From Candidatus Equinaster intestinalis (GTDB lineage Bacteria; Bacillota_A; Clostridia; Oscillospirales; Acutalibacteraceae), in contig JAGHTJ010000153.1 of assembly GCA_018065375.1 (NCBI GenBank), positions 1 through 8,620 of the forward strand: a stretch of 8,620 nt of DNA, in the 5' to 3' direction. Position 1 is the stretch's first letter. Every line of letters starts with the position of its first letter. The notes below the pieces were generated by a model. The model saw only the letters and a list, made by a program, of their open reading frames with translations. It was not told the DNA's origin and did not search any database. The translations under genes were made by a program, and so were the position numbers. Of the stretch, positions 1-6,151 are shown piece after piece.

Positions 1-2
1 CC

Positions 3-173
3 GAGCTTATGGGTGCTGAAACCTATCTTTATATGTCAAGTGAAGGTCAGGACCTCAACGCACGTGTTGATCCTTCTTCTACCGCTCGTCCCGGTGACAA
101 AATCAAGGTTGCATTTGAAGCTAAAAATCTCCACATCTTTGATAAAGATACCGAGCTTACAATTACCAACTGA
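3..173 (+). CDS. C-terminal end of a sugar ABC transporter ATP-binding protein (MsmX/UgpC/MalK type), 5' end outside the window
   Basis: Only the last 56 codons are present; the reading frame is open from base 3 to the TGA at 171-173. The peptide begins ELMGAETYLYM and ends HIFDKDTELTITN. It matches the C-terminal OB-fold/TOBE region of the MalK/UgpC/MsmX ATPases, which typically reads as a 'LLGxExYLY' strand, a stretch of 'ARVDPSSxAxPGD', and a final 'HIFDKDTE' strand. These ATPases energise uptake of oligosaccharides or glycerol-3-phosphate at the cytoplasmic face of the membrane, and in Firmicutes one copy often serves several transporters. The nucleotide-binding domain lies upstream and cannot be seen, so the substrate and the exact orthologue are not determinable. 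The gene is closed by its own terminator just downstream and is not part of the ftsEX operon. Confidence 0.85.
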   Translation, partial: ELMGAETYLYMSSEGQDLNARVDPSSTARPGDKIKVAFEAKNLHIFDKDTELTITN

Positions 174-188
174 TTTATTTAAAAGCTT

Positions 189-224
189 TCCCCACAGAGT
201 TAAATCTGTGGGGATTATTTTTTT
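189..224 (+). terminator. Rho-independent terminator of the ABC ATPase gene
   Basis: A 10-bp perfect stem (left arm 189-198, TCCCCACAGA; right arm 205-214, TCTGTGGGGA) encloses a 6-base loop GTTAAA and is followed by a U-rich run at 215-224. It begins 15 bases after the TGA of the transporter gene, the expected place for an intrinsic terminator. It separates that gene from the operon starting at 342. Confidence 0.93.
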
Positions 225-250
225 GTAACAATTTTGTAACTTTTTTGTAA
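221..250 (+). repeat. Three helically phased TTTTGTAA octamers upstream of the operon promoter
   Basis: The octamer TTTTGTAA occurs at 221-228, 232-239 and 243-250, each start exactly 11 bp from the last; the first two copies continue with C and the third with A. The array sits 8 bp upstream of the -35 box at 258, and its first copy overlaps the U-tract of the preceding terminator. The spacing is close to one DNA helix turn, so the copies face the same side of the DNA. This would suit an activator site or an UP-element-like A/T tract, but function is inference. In AT-rich DNA part of this could be chance. Confidence 0.5.
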
Positions 251-257
251 ATACCAC

Positions 258-286
258 TTGAAAAAGTATCTAAAAAAGTGTAAAAT
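258..286 (+). promoter_or_regulatory. Sigma-A-type promoter of the regulator-ftsEX operon
   Basis: A -35 box TTGAAA (258-263) is separated by exactly 17 bp from a -10 box TAAAAT (281-286); each differs from consensus at one position. Transcription would start near 293, giving a leader of about 50 bases before the ATG at 342. No other promoter of this quality was seen in the short gaps of the operon, so this site may drive everything down to the terminator at 6669-6697. Confidence 0.7.
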
Positions 287-341
287 ATATAAGTAAATTA
301 TTTTGGCTTATTATACGCATTTTTTATGAGGAGGAAAAATT

Positions 342-1427
342 ATGGCAAACCGATTATTTCAGGGCGTTATCAGTCAGATGAGCGATATTATGGAGCGCAC
401 AGTAGGCGTTTTTGATATGGATAAAAACATAATAGCCTGCAGTGATTTATCAAAAGTCGGTGAGGTGTTCAGTTATGCTTTTTCAAAGGAAGAAATGGCA
501 GATAACTGTCTTGTTACCGATGAATATGTTATGAGACTTATAGGAGACCACGAGACAGGGGAGTATTGTGTATTTGTTGACGGTAACGATGCCGCCGCCG
601 AAAAATACTGCGGACTTTTAGCTGTCGCTTTTTCGAATATCAAGCTTTATTATGACGAAAAGTATGACCGCCGCAATTTCATCAAGAATATTATCCTTGA
701 TAACACTCTTCCCGGTGACATTTACCTTAAAGCGCGCGAAATGTATTTTAACAACGAAGTTTCACGTGCCGTCATACTTGTAAGAGCACTCGAAAATAAT
801 GATGTTTCTATTTTTGATGTAATCCAAAATCTTTTCCCGGATAAAAACAAGGATTTTGTAATAAATATCAGCGAAAACGATGTAGCTCTCGTAAAAGAGG
901 TTCGCAGTGATATTTCTTCAAAAGATATTGAAAATCTTGCAACCTCCATTGCCGATACACTCTCCGGCGAATTCTACTGCCACGTTGTAATCGGTATAGG
1001 AACTACGGTTGATAATCTGCGTGATTTGGCGCGTTCATTTAAAGAAGCGCAGGCGGCTCTCGAGGTCGGCAAGGTATTCGATACCGATAAAACAATCGTA
1101 AGCTATGATAATCTCGGTATTGCAAGACTTATTTATCAGCTTCCCACCACACTTTGCGAAACATATCTTCGTGAGGTTTTCAAGAGAGGCTCAATAGAAT
1201 CTCTCGACCATGAAACGCTTTTCACAATTCAGAAGTTTTTCGAAAACAATCTCAATGTTTCCGAAACCTCAAGAAAGCTTTTCGTTCACAGAAATACCCT
1301 TGTTTACCGTCTTGAAAAAATCAAAAAGATTACGGGACTTGACCTTCGTGAATTCGAGCATGCCATCATCTTCAAAATTGCTCTTATGGTAAACAAATAT
1401 CTTAAAGCAAACCCGATTAAATATTGA
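342..1427 (+). CDS. PucR/CdaR-family helix-turn-helix transcriptional regulator
   Basis: A 361-residue cytoplasmic DNA-binding protein. The C-terminal part (about 295-350) is a PucR-type helix-turn-helix of the HTH_30 family, with the typical run NLNVSETSRKLFVHRNTLVY followed by RLEKIKKITGLDL. The middle (about 139-258) resembles the degenerate GGDEF-like domain of CdaR-type regulators, including VIGIGTTVDNLRDLARSF. The N-terminal 100 residues (VGVFDMDKNIIACSD and onward) resemble a sensory domain related to the sugar-diacid recognition domain, but the match is weak and the ligand is unknown. CdaR and PucR relatives usually control sugar-diacid, purine or amino-acid catabolism, commonly as activators. 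Here the stop lies only 15 bases before ftsE, so the gene heads a cell-wall operon. A strong Shine-Dalgarno AGGAGG (329-334), 7 bases before ATG, fixes the start. Self-regulation of the operon is an inference. Confidence 0.87.
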   Translation: MANRLFQGVISQMSDIMERTVGVFDMDKNIIACSDLSKVGEVFSYAFSKEEMADNCLVTDEYVMRLIGDHETGEYCVFVDGNDAAAEKYCGLLAVAFSNIKLYYDEKYDRRNFIKNIILDNTLPGDIYLKAREMYFNNEVSRAVILVRALENNDVSIFDVIQNLFPDKNKDFVINISENDVALVKEVRSDISSKDIENLATSIADTLSGEFYCHVVIGIGTTVDNLRDLARSFKEAQAALEVGKVFDTDKTIVSYDNLGIARLIYQLPTTLCETYLREVFKRGSIESLDHETLFTIQKFFENNLNVSETSRKLFVHRNTLVYRLEKIKKITGLDLREFEHAIIFKIALMVNKYLKANPIKY

Positions 1428-1442
1428 GAGTAGGATTACATA

Positions 1443-2174
1443 ATGGAATTAGATGGACAAATTGTGCAGGCTCCGCAGCCGGTTATAGAGTTTAACGGTG
1501 TTTCGAAAACTTATCGTTCAAGAAGCAATCACCGCACCGTTTCAAACGCTCTCACCGATATAAACTTGCGTATAAACAAGGGTGAGTTTGTGTTTGTTGT
1601 AGGCTCTTCGGGTGCAGGAAAAAGTACATTTTTAAAACTTATAATGCGCGAGGAAAAGGCAAGCACCGGCACTATCCGTGTAAACGGCTTTAACCTTACC
1701 AAGATGCGCCGCAAGCAGGTGCCCAAGCTTCGCAGAACCATGGGAATCGTTTTCCAGGATTTCCGCCTTATACCCACAATGAACGTTTTTCAGAACGTTG
1801 CATTTGCCATGCATGTTGTAGGTGCCAAAAACAAGACAATCCGCAAGGAGTTTGCAAAGGCTTTAGCACTTGTAGGTCTCGGCGATAAAGCTTATTCAAT
1901 GCCGAATGAGCTTTCGGGCGGCGAACAGCAGAGAGTCGGCCTTGCACGTGCCCTTGTAAATGCCCCCGCACTTATTATTGCGGACGAGCCCACGGGTAAC
2001 GTAGACCCGAATATGTCATACGAAATAGTAAATCTTCTCAACGCTATCAATGAAAACGGCACCACCGTTTTGATGGTTACTCACGACCATAACCTTGTAC
2101 GTGATTTTAAGCACCGTGTAATAATGCTTGATGGCGGCAGAGTTGTAGCCGATAATGCGGGAGGTCTTGAATAA
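1443..2174 (+). CDS. ftsE: Cell division ATP-binding protein FtsE
   Basis: A 243-residue ABC ATPase that pairs with FtsX at the inner face of the membrane and powers activation of an extracellular peptidoglycan hydrolase. All nucleotide-binding motifs are intact: Walker A GSSGAGKST (54-62), Q-loop Q105 in FQDFRLIP, signature LSGGEQQR (157-164), Walker B LIIADE ending at catalytic E182, D-loop GNVD (185-188) and switch H214. The FQDFRLIPTMNVFQNVAFAM stretch and DEPTGNVDP are typical of FtsE rather than of other LolD-like ATPases, and ftsX follows at once. About 13 extra residues precede the usual FtsE beginning (VIEFNGVSKTY); no later in-frame Met is available there, so the ATG at 1443 is kept, with a modest TAGGA site 7 bases upstream. 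The stop codon overlaps the ftsX start by one base, implying translational coupling. Confidence 0.96.
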   Translation: MELDGQIVQAPQPVIEFNGVSKTYRSRSNHRTVSNALTDINLRINKGEFVFVVGSSGAGKSTFLKLIMREEKASTGTIRVNGFNLTKMRRKQVPKLRRTMGIVFQDFRLIPTMNVFQNVAFAMHVVGAKNKTIRKEFAKALALVGLGDKAYSMPNELSGGEQQRVGLARALVNAPALIIADEPTGNVDPNMSYEIVNLLNAINENGTTVLMVTHDHNLVRDFKHRVIMLDGGRVVADNAGGLE

Positions 2175-3178
2175 TGAAAATTCGCAGTGTAAGATACCTC
2201 GCAAAAGAAGGCTGTAAGAACGTTTGGATTAACCGACTTATGACGGTGGCTTCGGTGGGCGTTTTAACCGCTTGTATGGTGCTTATCGGCCTTGCAATTC
2301 TGATTTCACTCAATGTTAAAAAAGCGGTTGGCGAAATCGAAAAGCAGAATGTTGTTATGGTTTACTTTAACGACAAGAATTCATTGCTTTACGGCAATGC
2401 AGAGCCGATTTTGGAAGACGGTGAAAAGTTTAATAAAAGCGATATAAAAGATTCAAATTATCTCGTTCATAACGAAGAAGAAGCAAAAGCAGTTTGCGAT
2501 AGCATTTCGAATATTGATAATGTAGCTTCAGTAGAATACGTTACGAAGGAGCAGGCGCTTGAGGATATTAAATCTTCAACTCCTGATTTGGATAATTTCG
2601 ATTTTCTCAAGGAAGAGGGCGGAAACCCGTTGCCTGACGGTGCAAGAGTTCAGCTCGTTTCAATGGAAAAATTCAGCACAACTATTCAAAGCATAAAGGC
2701 TACAAAAGGCGTTTACAGTATTGAATCGCAGGACGATTTAGCCGATAAAATCAACGCCTTTAAGGACGGTATCGGTATAGCCGGTGTTTGGATTATTGCA
2801 ATTTTGCTTATAATTTCACTTGTAATTGTTTCCAATACAATTCGTGTTACAATGTATAACCGTAAGCTTCAAATCAGCATAATGAAGGCTGTGGGAGCTA
2901 CCGATGCTTTCATACGCATTCCGTTCTTGGTTGAGGGTGTGCTGATAGGCATAATTTCAGCCGTATTTGCAGAATGTATTGTATATTTCTGTTACCGTGT
3001 TGCTACCGAGAAGATTATTTCGGTGCTGAATTCAAGCGGCATTATTTCCTTCAATTCGGTAGCATTGCAGTTGCTGGCAGTATTCGCCGCAATCGGCGTT
3101 TTTGCAGGACTTTTCGGAAGTATCATTATGATAAGCAAATATTTAAGACGTGAGGGCAGTGAATTCACCGCCATTTAA
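2174..3178 (+). CDS. ftsX: Cell division permease-like protein FtsX
   Basis: A 334-residue integral membrane partner of FtsE that relays ATP hydrolysis to a wall hydrolase outside the cell. Four membrane segments are visible at about 22-47, 201-223, 250-274 and 297-321. The large region 48-197 between the first two is the extracellular domain that contacts the hydrolase. Family hallmarks are NPLPDG (151-156), SVEYVTKEQAL (119-129) and MKAVGATDAFIRIPFLVEG (237-255), the last being the cytoplasmic loop that couples to FtsE. The protein is some 30 residues longer than common Firmicutes FtsX (about 300), and the surplus lies at about 68-103, a hydrophilic, charged insert in the extracellular domain. 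The start overlaps the ftsE stop (TAATG) and has a strong GGGAGGT site (2159-2165) 8 bases upstream. Confidence 0.96.
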   Translation: MKIRSVRYLAKEGCKNVWINRLMTVASVGVLTACMVLIGLAILISLNVKKAVGEIEKQNVVMVYFNDKNSLLYGNAEPILEDGEKFNKSDIKDSNYLVHNEEEAKAVCDSISNIDNVASVEYVTKEQALEDIKSSTPDLDNFDFLKEEGGNPLPDGARVQLVSMEKFSTTIQSIKATKGVYSIESQDDLADKINAFKDGIGIAGVWIIAILLIISLVIVSNTIRVTMYNRKLQISIMKAVGATDAFIRIPFLVEGVLIGIISAVFAECIVYFCYRVATEKIISVLNSSGIISFNSVALQLLAVFAAIGVFAGLFGSIIMISKYLRREGSEFTAI

Positions 3179-3179
3179 C

Positions 3180-3184
3180 GGAGG
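3180..3184 (+). promoter_or_regulatory. Ribosome binding site deciding the start of the M23 peptidase gene
   Basis: GGAGG lies 4 bases before the ATG at 3189. The frame is open further upstream to a GTG at 3150 inside ftsX, but that codon would put 13 residues in front of a clean signal peptide. The site therefore supports ATG 3189. Confidence 0.75.
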
Positions 3185-3188
3185 AAAA

Positions 3189-4397
3189 ATGAAAAAACCA
3201 AATTTCAAAAGAATAATTTCCGTTTTTTTGCTGATTGCAATTTTTGTTACCGTTTTTTCGGCGAGCATCAGCGTTTCCGCCGCTTCAAACAGCTCGGAAA
3301 TTGATAAGCTCAATAAGGAAATTTCCCAGCTTAAAAAGCGAATTAACGATAATAAAAGCAATTTATCAAAGCAAAACGATGTGAAAAAAGATCTCGATGC
3401 AAAGATAACGGCTACCCAAAAGAAGATAAATCTTGTAACGAGTCAGATAAATCAGACCAAGGCCGAAATTGCCAAGAGCGAGGCAAAGATTCGTGAGAAA
3501 AACTCCGAAATTGCCGATACAAAAGAGCTCTTTAAAAAGCGCTTATATACACTTTACACAACCAACACAGGCAATACACTGCAGTTTATTTTAGGCGCGG
3601 AATCCTTTGATGATTTGCTTATTCGAACCGAGCTTATTAAGTGTATGACAACTCAAGATGACGATTTGTTGGGCAGACTGAATGCGGCAATTTCGGACAT
3701 CAACGCCGAAATCAAAAAGAACAACGCAAGAAAAAAAGAGCTCGAAAAGAGTAAAGCGGATTTAGCCCTCGATAAAGCCGAGCTCAATGAGGATATTGAG
3801 GACGTAAACGGTGTTATCAAGTCGATAAATAAGGACATTTCAAGCGACCAAAAAGAGATTAAAACTCTCAATAATTATCTTGATAGTCTTCTTTATGATA
3901 ATACCGAGGTTGATATTGACTTTGCAGGTATGTTTGTATGGCCGGTTCCGGGTCAGTACCGCGTTTCCTGCGAATTTGATTCACACGACCCGCTTCATCC
4001 TACAGGCCATAACGGTATGGATATTATGGCACCGATGGGTGCAAGAATTGTTTCGGCGGCAAAGGGTCAGGTTACAAAGTATTATAACAGCTGTACTCAT
4101 AACTATAAAAAATACAGCAGCTGCGGCTGTGGCGGCGGTTTCGGTAACCACGTAAGAATTAACCACGGTCTTTATAACGGCCATTACTACCTTACAATTT
4201 ACGGTCATATGACCAATGTTGCTTCGGGTATTAAAACCGGTACTATGGTAAATCAGGGACAAACTATAGGCTATGTCGGTACTACCGGATTTTCAACCGG
4301 TTATCACTGCCATTTTGCGGTTGCCTGGTCTTCAAAGAGCAATGCGGCGCAGGGATATGCAGGTACCTATCTTGACCCGAGAAGATTTATCAAATAA
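3189..4397 (+). CDS. Secreted coiled-coil M23 (LytM) peptidoglycan endopeptidase, probable FtsEX-activated hydrolase (EnvC/CwlO/PcsB-like layout)
   Basis: A 402-residue exported wall hydrolase. Residues 1-32 are a signal peptide: basic KKPNFKR, a hydrophobic core and a VSAAS-like cleavage region. Two long charged helices (about 36-125 and 160-235) form a coiled coil, interrupted by a hinge containing LQFILGAESFDDLL (131-144), a hallmark of the CwlO/PcsB N-terminal coiled coil. The M23 domain covers about 248-400. Its zinc ligands H274 and D278 (HNGMD) and H375, and its catalytic histidines H340 (YGHM) and H373 (HCH), are all present, so it should be an active endopeptidase cutting peptide cross-links, unlike EnvC, whose own LytM domain is inactive. 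A Cys/Gly-rich loop (C302, C312, C314) is inserted in the domain. It starts 10 bases after ftsX, which points to this protein as the FtsEX client. That partnership is inferred from layout and position. Confidence 0.92.
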   Translation: MKKPNFKRIISVFLLIAIFVTVFSASISVSAASNSSEIDKLNKEISQLKKRINDNKSNLSKQNDVKKDLDAKITATQKKINLVTSQINQTKAEIAKSEAKIREKNSEIADTKELFKKRLYTLYTTNTGNTLQFILGAESFDDLLIRTELIKCMTTQDDDLLGRLNAAISDINAEIKKNNARKKELEKSKADLALDKAELNEDIEDVNGVIKSINKDISSDQKEIKTLNNYLDSLLYDNTEVDIDFAGMFVWPVPGQYRVSCEFDSHDPLHPTGHNGMDIMAPMGARIVSAAKGQVTKYYNSCTHNYKKYSSCGCGGGFGNHVRINHGLYNGHYYLTIYGHMTNVASGIKTGTMVNQGQTIGYVGTTGFSTGYHCHFAVAWSSKSNAAQGYAGTYLDPRRFIK

Positions 4398-4410
4398 TTT
4401 AAGGAAGCCT

Positions 4411-4920
4411 ATGAAAAGAAAACTGTTTTTCAGATATTTTTGCCTTATTTTCAGTATTGCGATAATGTTGTTAATATTTTTAATGTCTGCACAGAACAGT
4501 AATTCTTCCAGCGGCGCAAGCGGAAGATTTGTTGCCTTTTTTGCAAACGTTTTTGTAAAAGGATTCAGAGAGGGCAGTGATGAATTCCGAAATTCAATCA
4601 TTATTTCGGCACAGTTTTTTGTGAGAAAATTTGCACATTTTTCCCTCTTTGGTTCGCTTGCATTTTTCCTTTGCGGATTTTTTTCGACAGTTTTCGATAA
4701 ATATTTAAAAAATCTGCTTTTTTCGCTGGCTTCAAGCCTTTTATATGCCGGCACCGATGAATTTCATCAGGTGTTCGTTCCGGGCAGAAGCGGCGAAATT
4801 AGAGATATTTTAATAGATTTTTCAGGTGCCGTTATCGGTACGGCAATAATGCTTTTAATCGTATATTTATTCAGGAGACCTAAATATGAAATTAGAAGAA
4901 AACACAAACAAAAAGGATAA
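4411..4920 (+). CDS. VanZ-like family membrane protein
   Basis: A 169-residue protein with about four membrane helices: 9-26, 72-92, 100-117 and 136-154. VanZ-family hallmarks are in order: FLMSAQNS (23-30) with SSGASG, RKFAHFSLFG (72-81), YAGTDEFHQVFVPGRSG (112-128) and RDILIDFSGAVIG (131-143), including the conserved acidic and histidine residues D116, E117 and H119. The biochemical role of the family is not settled. VanZ itself gives low-level teicoplanin resistance, but most homologues, like this one, lie far from vanHAX genes and probably act in envelope or lipid-linked processes. The ATG at 4411 has AAGGA 5 bases upstream and follows the peptidase stop by 13 bases. The frame extends upstream into the peptidase gene but without a sensible start. 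A basic tail (RRPKYEIRRKHKQKG) is encoded partly in the 35-base overlap with the next gene. Confidence 0.88.
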   Translation: MKRKLFFRYFCLIFSIAIMLLIFLMSAQNSNSSSGASGRFVAFFANVFVKGFREGSDEFRNSIIISAQFFVRKFAHFSLFGSLAFFLCGFFSTVFDKYLKNLLFSLASSLLYAGTDEFHQVFVPGRSGEIRDILIDFSGAVIGTAIMLLIVYLFRRPKYEIRRKHKQKG

Positions 4921-6151
4921 GAAATACTTTTTCAAGGTTGGTCTTACGGCTTTTCTCACCGTTTCCGCCATTATTCTGTTTTTCTTTCTCATTTTTAAAT
5001 TCAGCACGGTTTTAAGTGTAATCGGTAAGCTCATATACATTCTTGAGCCGATTATTCTCGGTGCTGTAATTGCATATCTTCTCAATCCCATTCAAAAGTT
5101 TTTCAGCAAATATATTTTAAAGCTTTTAAGAAAAATTTTTAAGAAAAACATCGGATTCGAAAAGGCTTCTTTAATCATCAGCATTGCCTTTTCAATGTTG
5201 CTTTTTGTATTCGTAATTATCGTATTTTTCTATTTGGTAATTCCGGAGTTTTCGGGAAGCATCGTTTCGCTTATAAATACTCTGCCGCCCAAGGCAGAGC
5301 ACCTTGTAAACGAGGCAGAGCTATTCCTCAAGGATAACGAAAAAATGCTTTCCTGGATAAACGATTTCTACAATTCTCAAAAGAGCTTCTTTGATAATTT
5401 CGTAGTAACAAATGCAAATTCGTTGGCTTCAACACTTGCAACGGGCGTACTCGATGTTATCAATTTCCTTAAAGATTTCGTTATCGGAATTATCGTTGCT
5501 TTCTATATTTTGGCAAGCAAATCGAAATTTAAAGCGCAGTTTAAAAAGATACTTTGCGCTCTCTTTAAGCAGAAAAAGGTTAATACCGTACTGCGCGGTA
5601 TGCGTAAGTGTGACAGTATTTTCGGCGGCTTTATCAACGGCAAGCTTTTGGATTCGCTTATAATCGGCGTTCTCTGCTTTATAGGTACTACAATTCTTCG
5701 TATACCGTATACTATGCTTATTTCTGTAATTATCGGAGTTACCAATATAATTCCGGTATTCGGTCCATATATCGGCGGCGCGATATGCGGCATCTTGCTT
5801 TTGCTTGACAGCCCGATTAAATGCCTTTATTTCGTCATTTTCATCATTCTTTTACAGGCGCTGGACGGCAATGTTATCGGACCTAAAATTTTGGGTGATT
5901 CAACCGGACTTTCGGCATTCTGGGTTATGGTTTCGATTATTGTCGGCGGCGGACTTTTCGGGGTGCTCGGTATGTTGCTCGGAGTTCCCACATTTGCGGT
6001 AATTTATTATATTATCAAAACATTTCTCTACCGTGCCCTTAAGAAGAAAAAACTGCCAACCGATACAGAGCTTTATACCGATATAAATAAAATTTACAAC
6101 AGGGGAGAAGTTTCGGAAGATGACCAAGAACCAGTTATTCAAGCAGAATGA
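4886..6151 (+). CDS. AI-2E family (TqsA/YtvI-like) multi-pass membrane transporter
   Basis: A 421-residue membrane protein of the AI-2E exporter superfamily. Hydrophobic segments lie at about 18-38, 46-67, 96-120, 190-210, 255-275, 276-293, 299-322 and 342-380, with a long hydrophilic portion around 121-189. Family signatures are NIIPVFGPYIGG (287-298), QALDGNVIGPKILG (324-337) and GGGLFGVLGMLLGVP (354-368). Members include TqsA, linked to autoinducer-2 export, and many Firmicutes proteins of unproven substrate, some acting as ion exporters; nothing here says which. There is no luxS in the window. The ATG at 4886 has AGGAG (4873-4877) 8 bases upstream. It overlaps the VanZ-like gene by 35 bases and the following gene by 32 bases, so the three are probably translated as a coupled unit. 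Confidence 0.92.
   Translation: MKLEENTNKKDKKYFFKVGLTAFLTVSAIILFFFLIFKFSTVLSVIGKLIYILEPIILGAVIAYLLNPIQKFFSKYILKLLRKIFKKNIGFEKASLIISIAFSMLLFVFVIIVFFYLVIPEFSGSIVSLINTLPPKAEHLVNEAELFLKDNEKMLSWINDFYNSQKSFFDNFVVTNANSLASTLATGVLDVINFLKDFVIGIIVAFYILASKSKFKAQFKKILCALFKQKKVNTVLRGMRKCDSIFGGFINGKLLDSLIIGVLCFIGTTILRIPYTMLISVIIGVTNIIPVFGPYIGGAICGILLLLDSPIKCLYFVIFIILLQALDGNVIGPKILGDSTGLSAFWVMVSIIVGGGLFGVLGMLLGVPTFAVIYYIIKTFLYRALKKKKLPTDTELYTDINKIYNRGEVSEDDQEPVIQAE

Noticed and set aside
13..257. Short open frames on both strands across the left edge
   Set aside because: They overlap the ABC ATPase end and its terminator, have no ribosome binding site and run through hairpin sequence.
174..341. A riboswitch or small RNA gene between the ABC ATPase and the regulator
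   Set aside because: Apart from the terminator hairpin, only AT-rich DNA, octamers and a promoter are seen; the leader of about 50 bases is too short and unstructured for a riboswitch.
3150..3188. GTG at 3150 as start of the M23 peptidase
   Set aside because: It lies inside ftsX and puts 13 hydrophilic residues before a typical signal peptide; ATG 3189 has its own GGAGG.
4273..4410. ATG at 4273 as start of the VanZ-like gene
   Set aside because: It would add 46 unrelated residues read out of frame from the peptidase gene; ATG 4411 has a binding site and gives a normal VanZ-like N-terminus.
4332..4754. A 140-codon open frame on the minus strand opposite the peptidase end and the VanZ-like gene
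   Set aside because: It is antisense to two recognised genes, and its composition is what a complement of Phe/Ser/Lys-rich coding DNA gives.
4411..4920. A vancomycin or teicoplanin resistance role for the VanZ-like gene
   Set aside because: No vanH, vanA, vanX or vanRS genes are present, and VanZ-like proteins are common in Firmicutes without resistance.
4886..6151. Autoinducer-2 quorum sensing
   Set aside because: The family name is historical; no luxS or lsr genes are visible and the substrates of most members are unknown.
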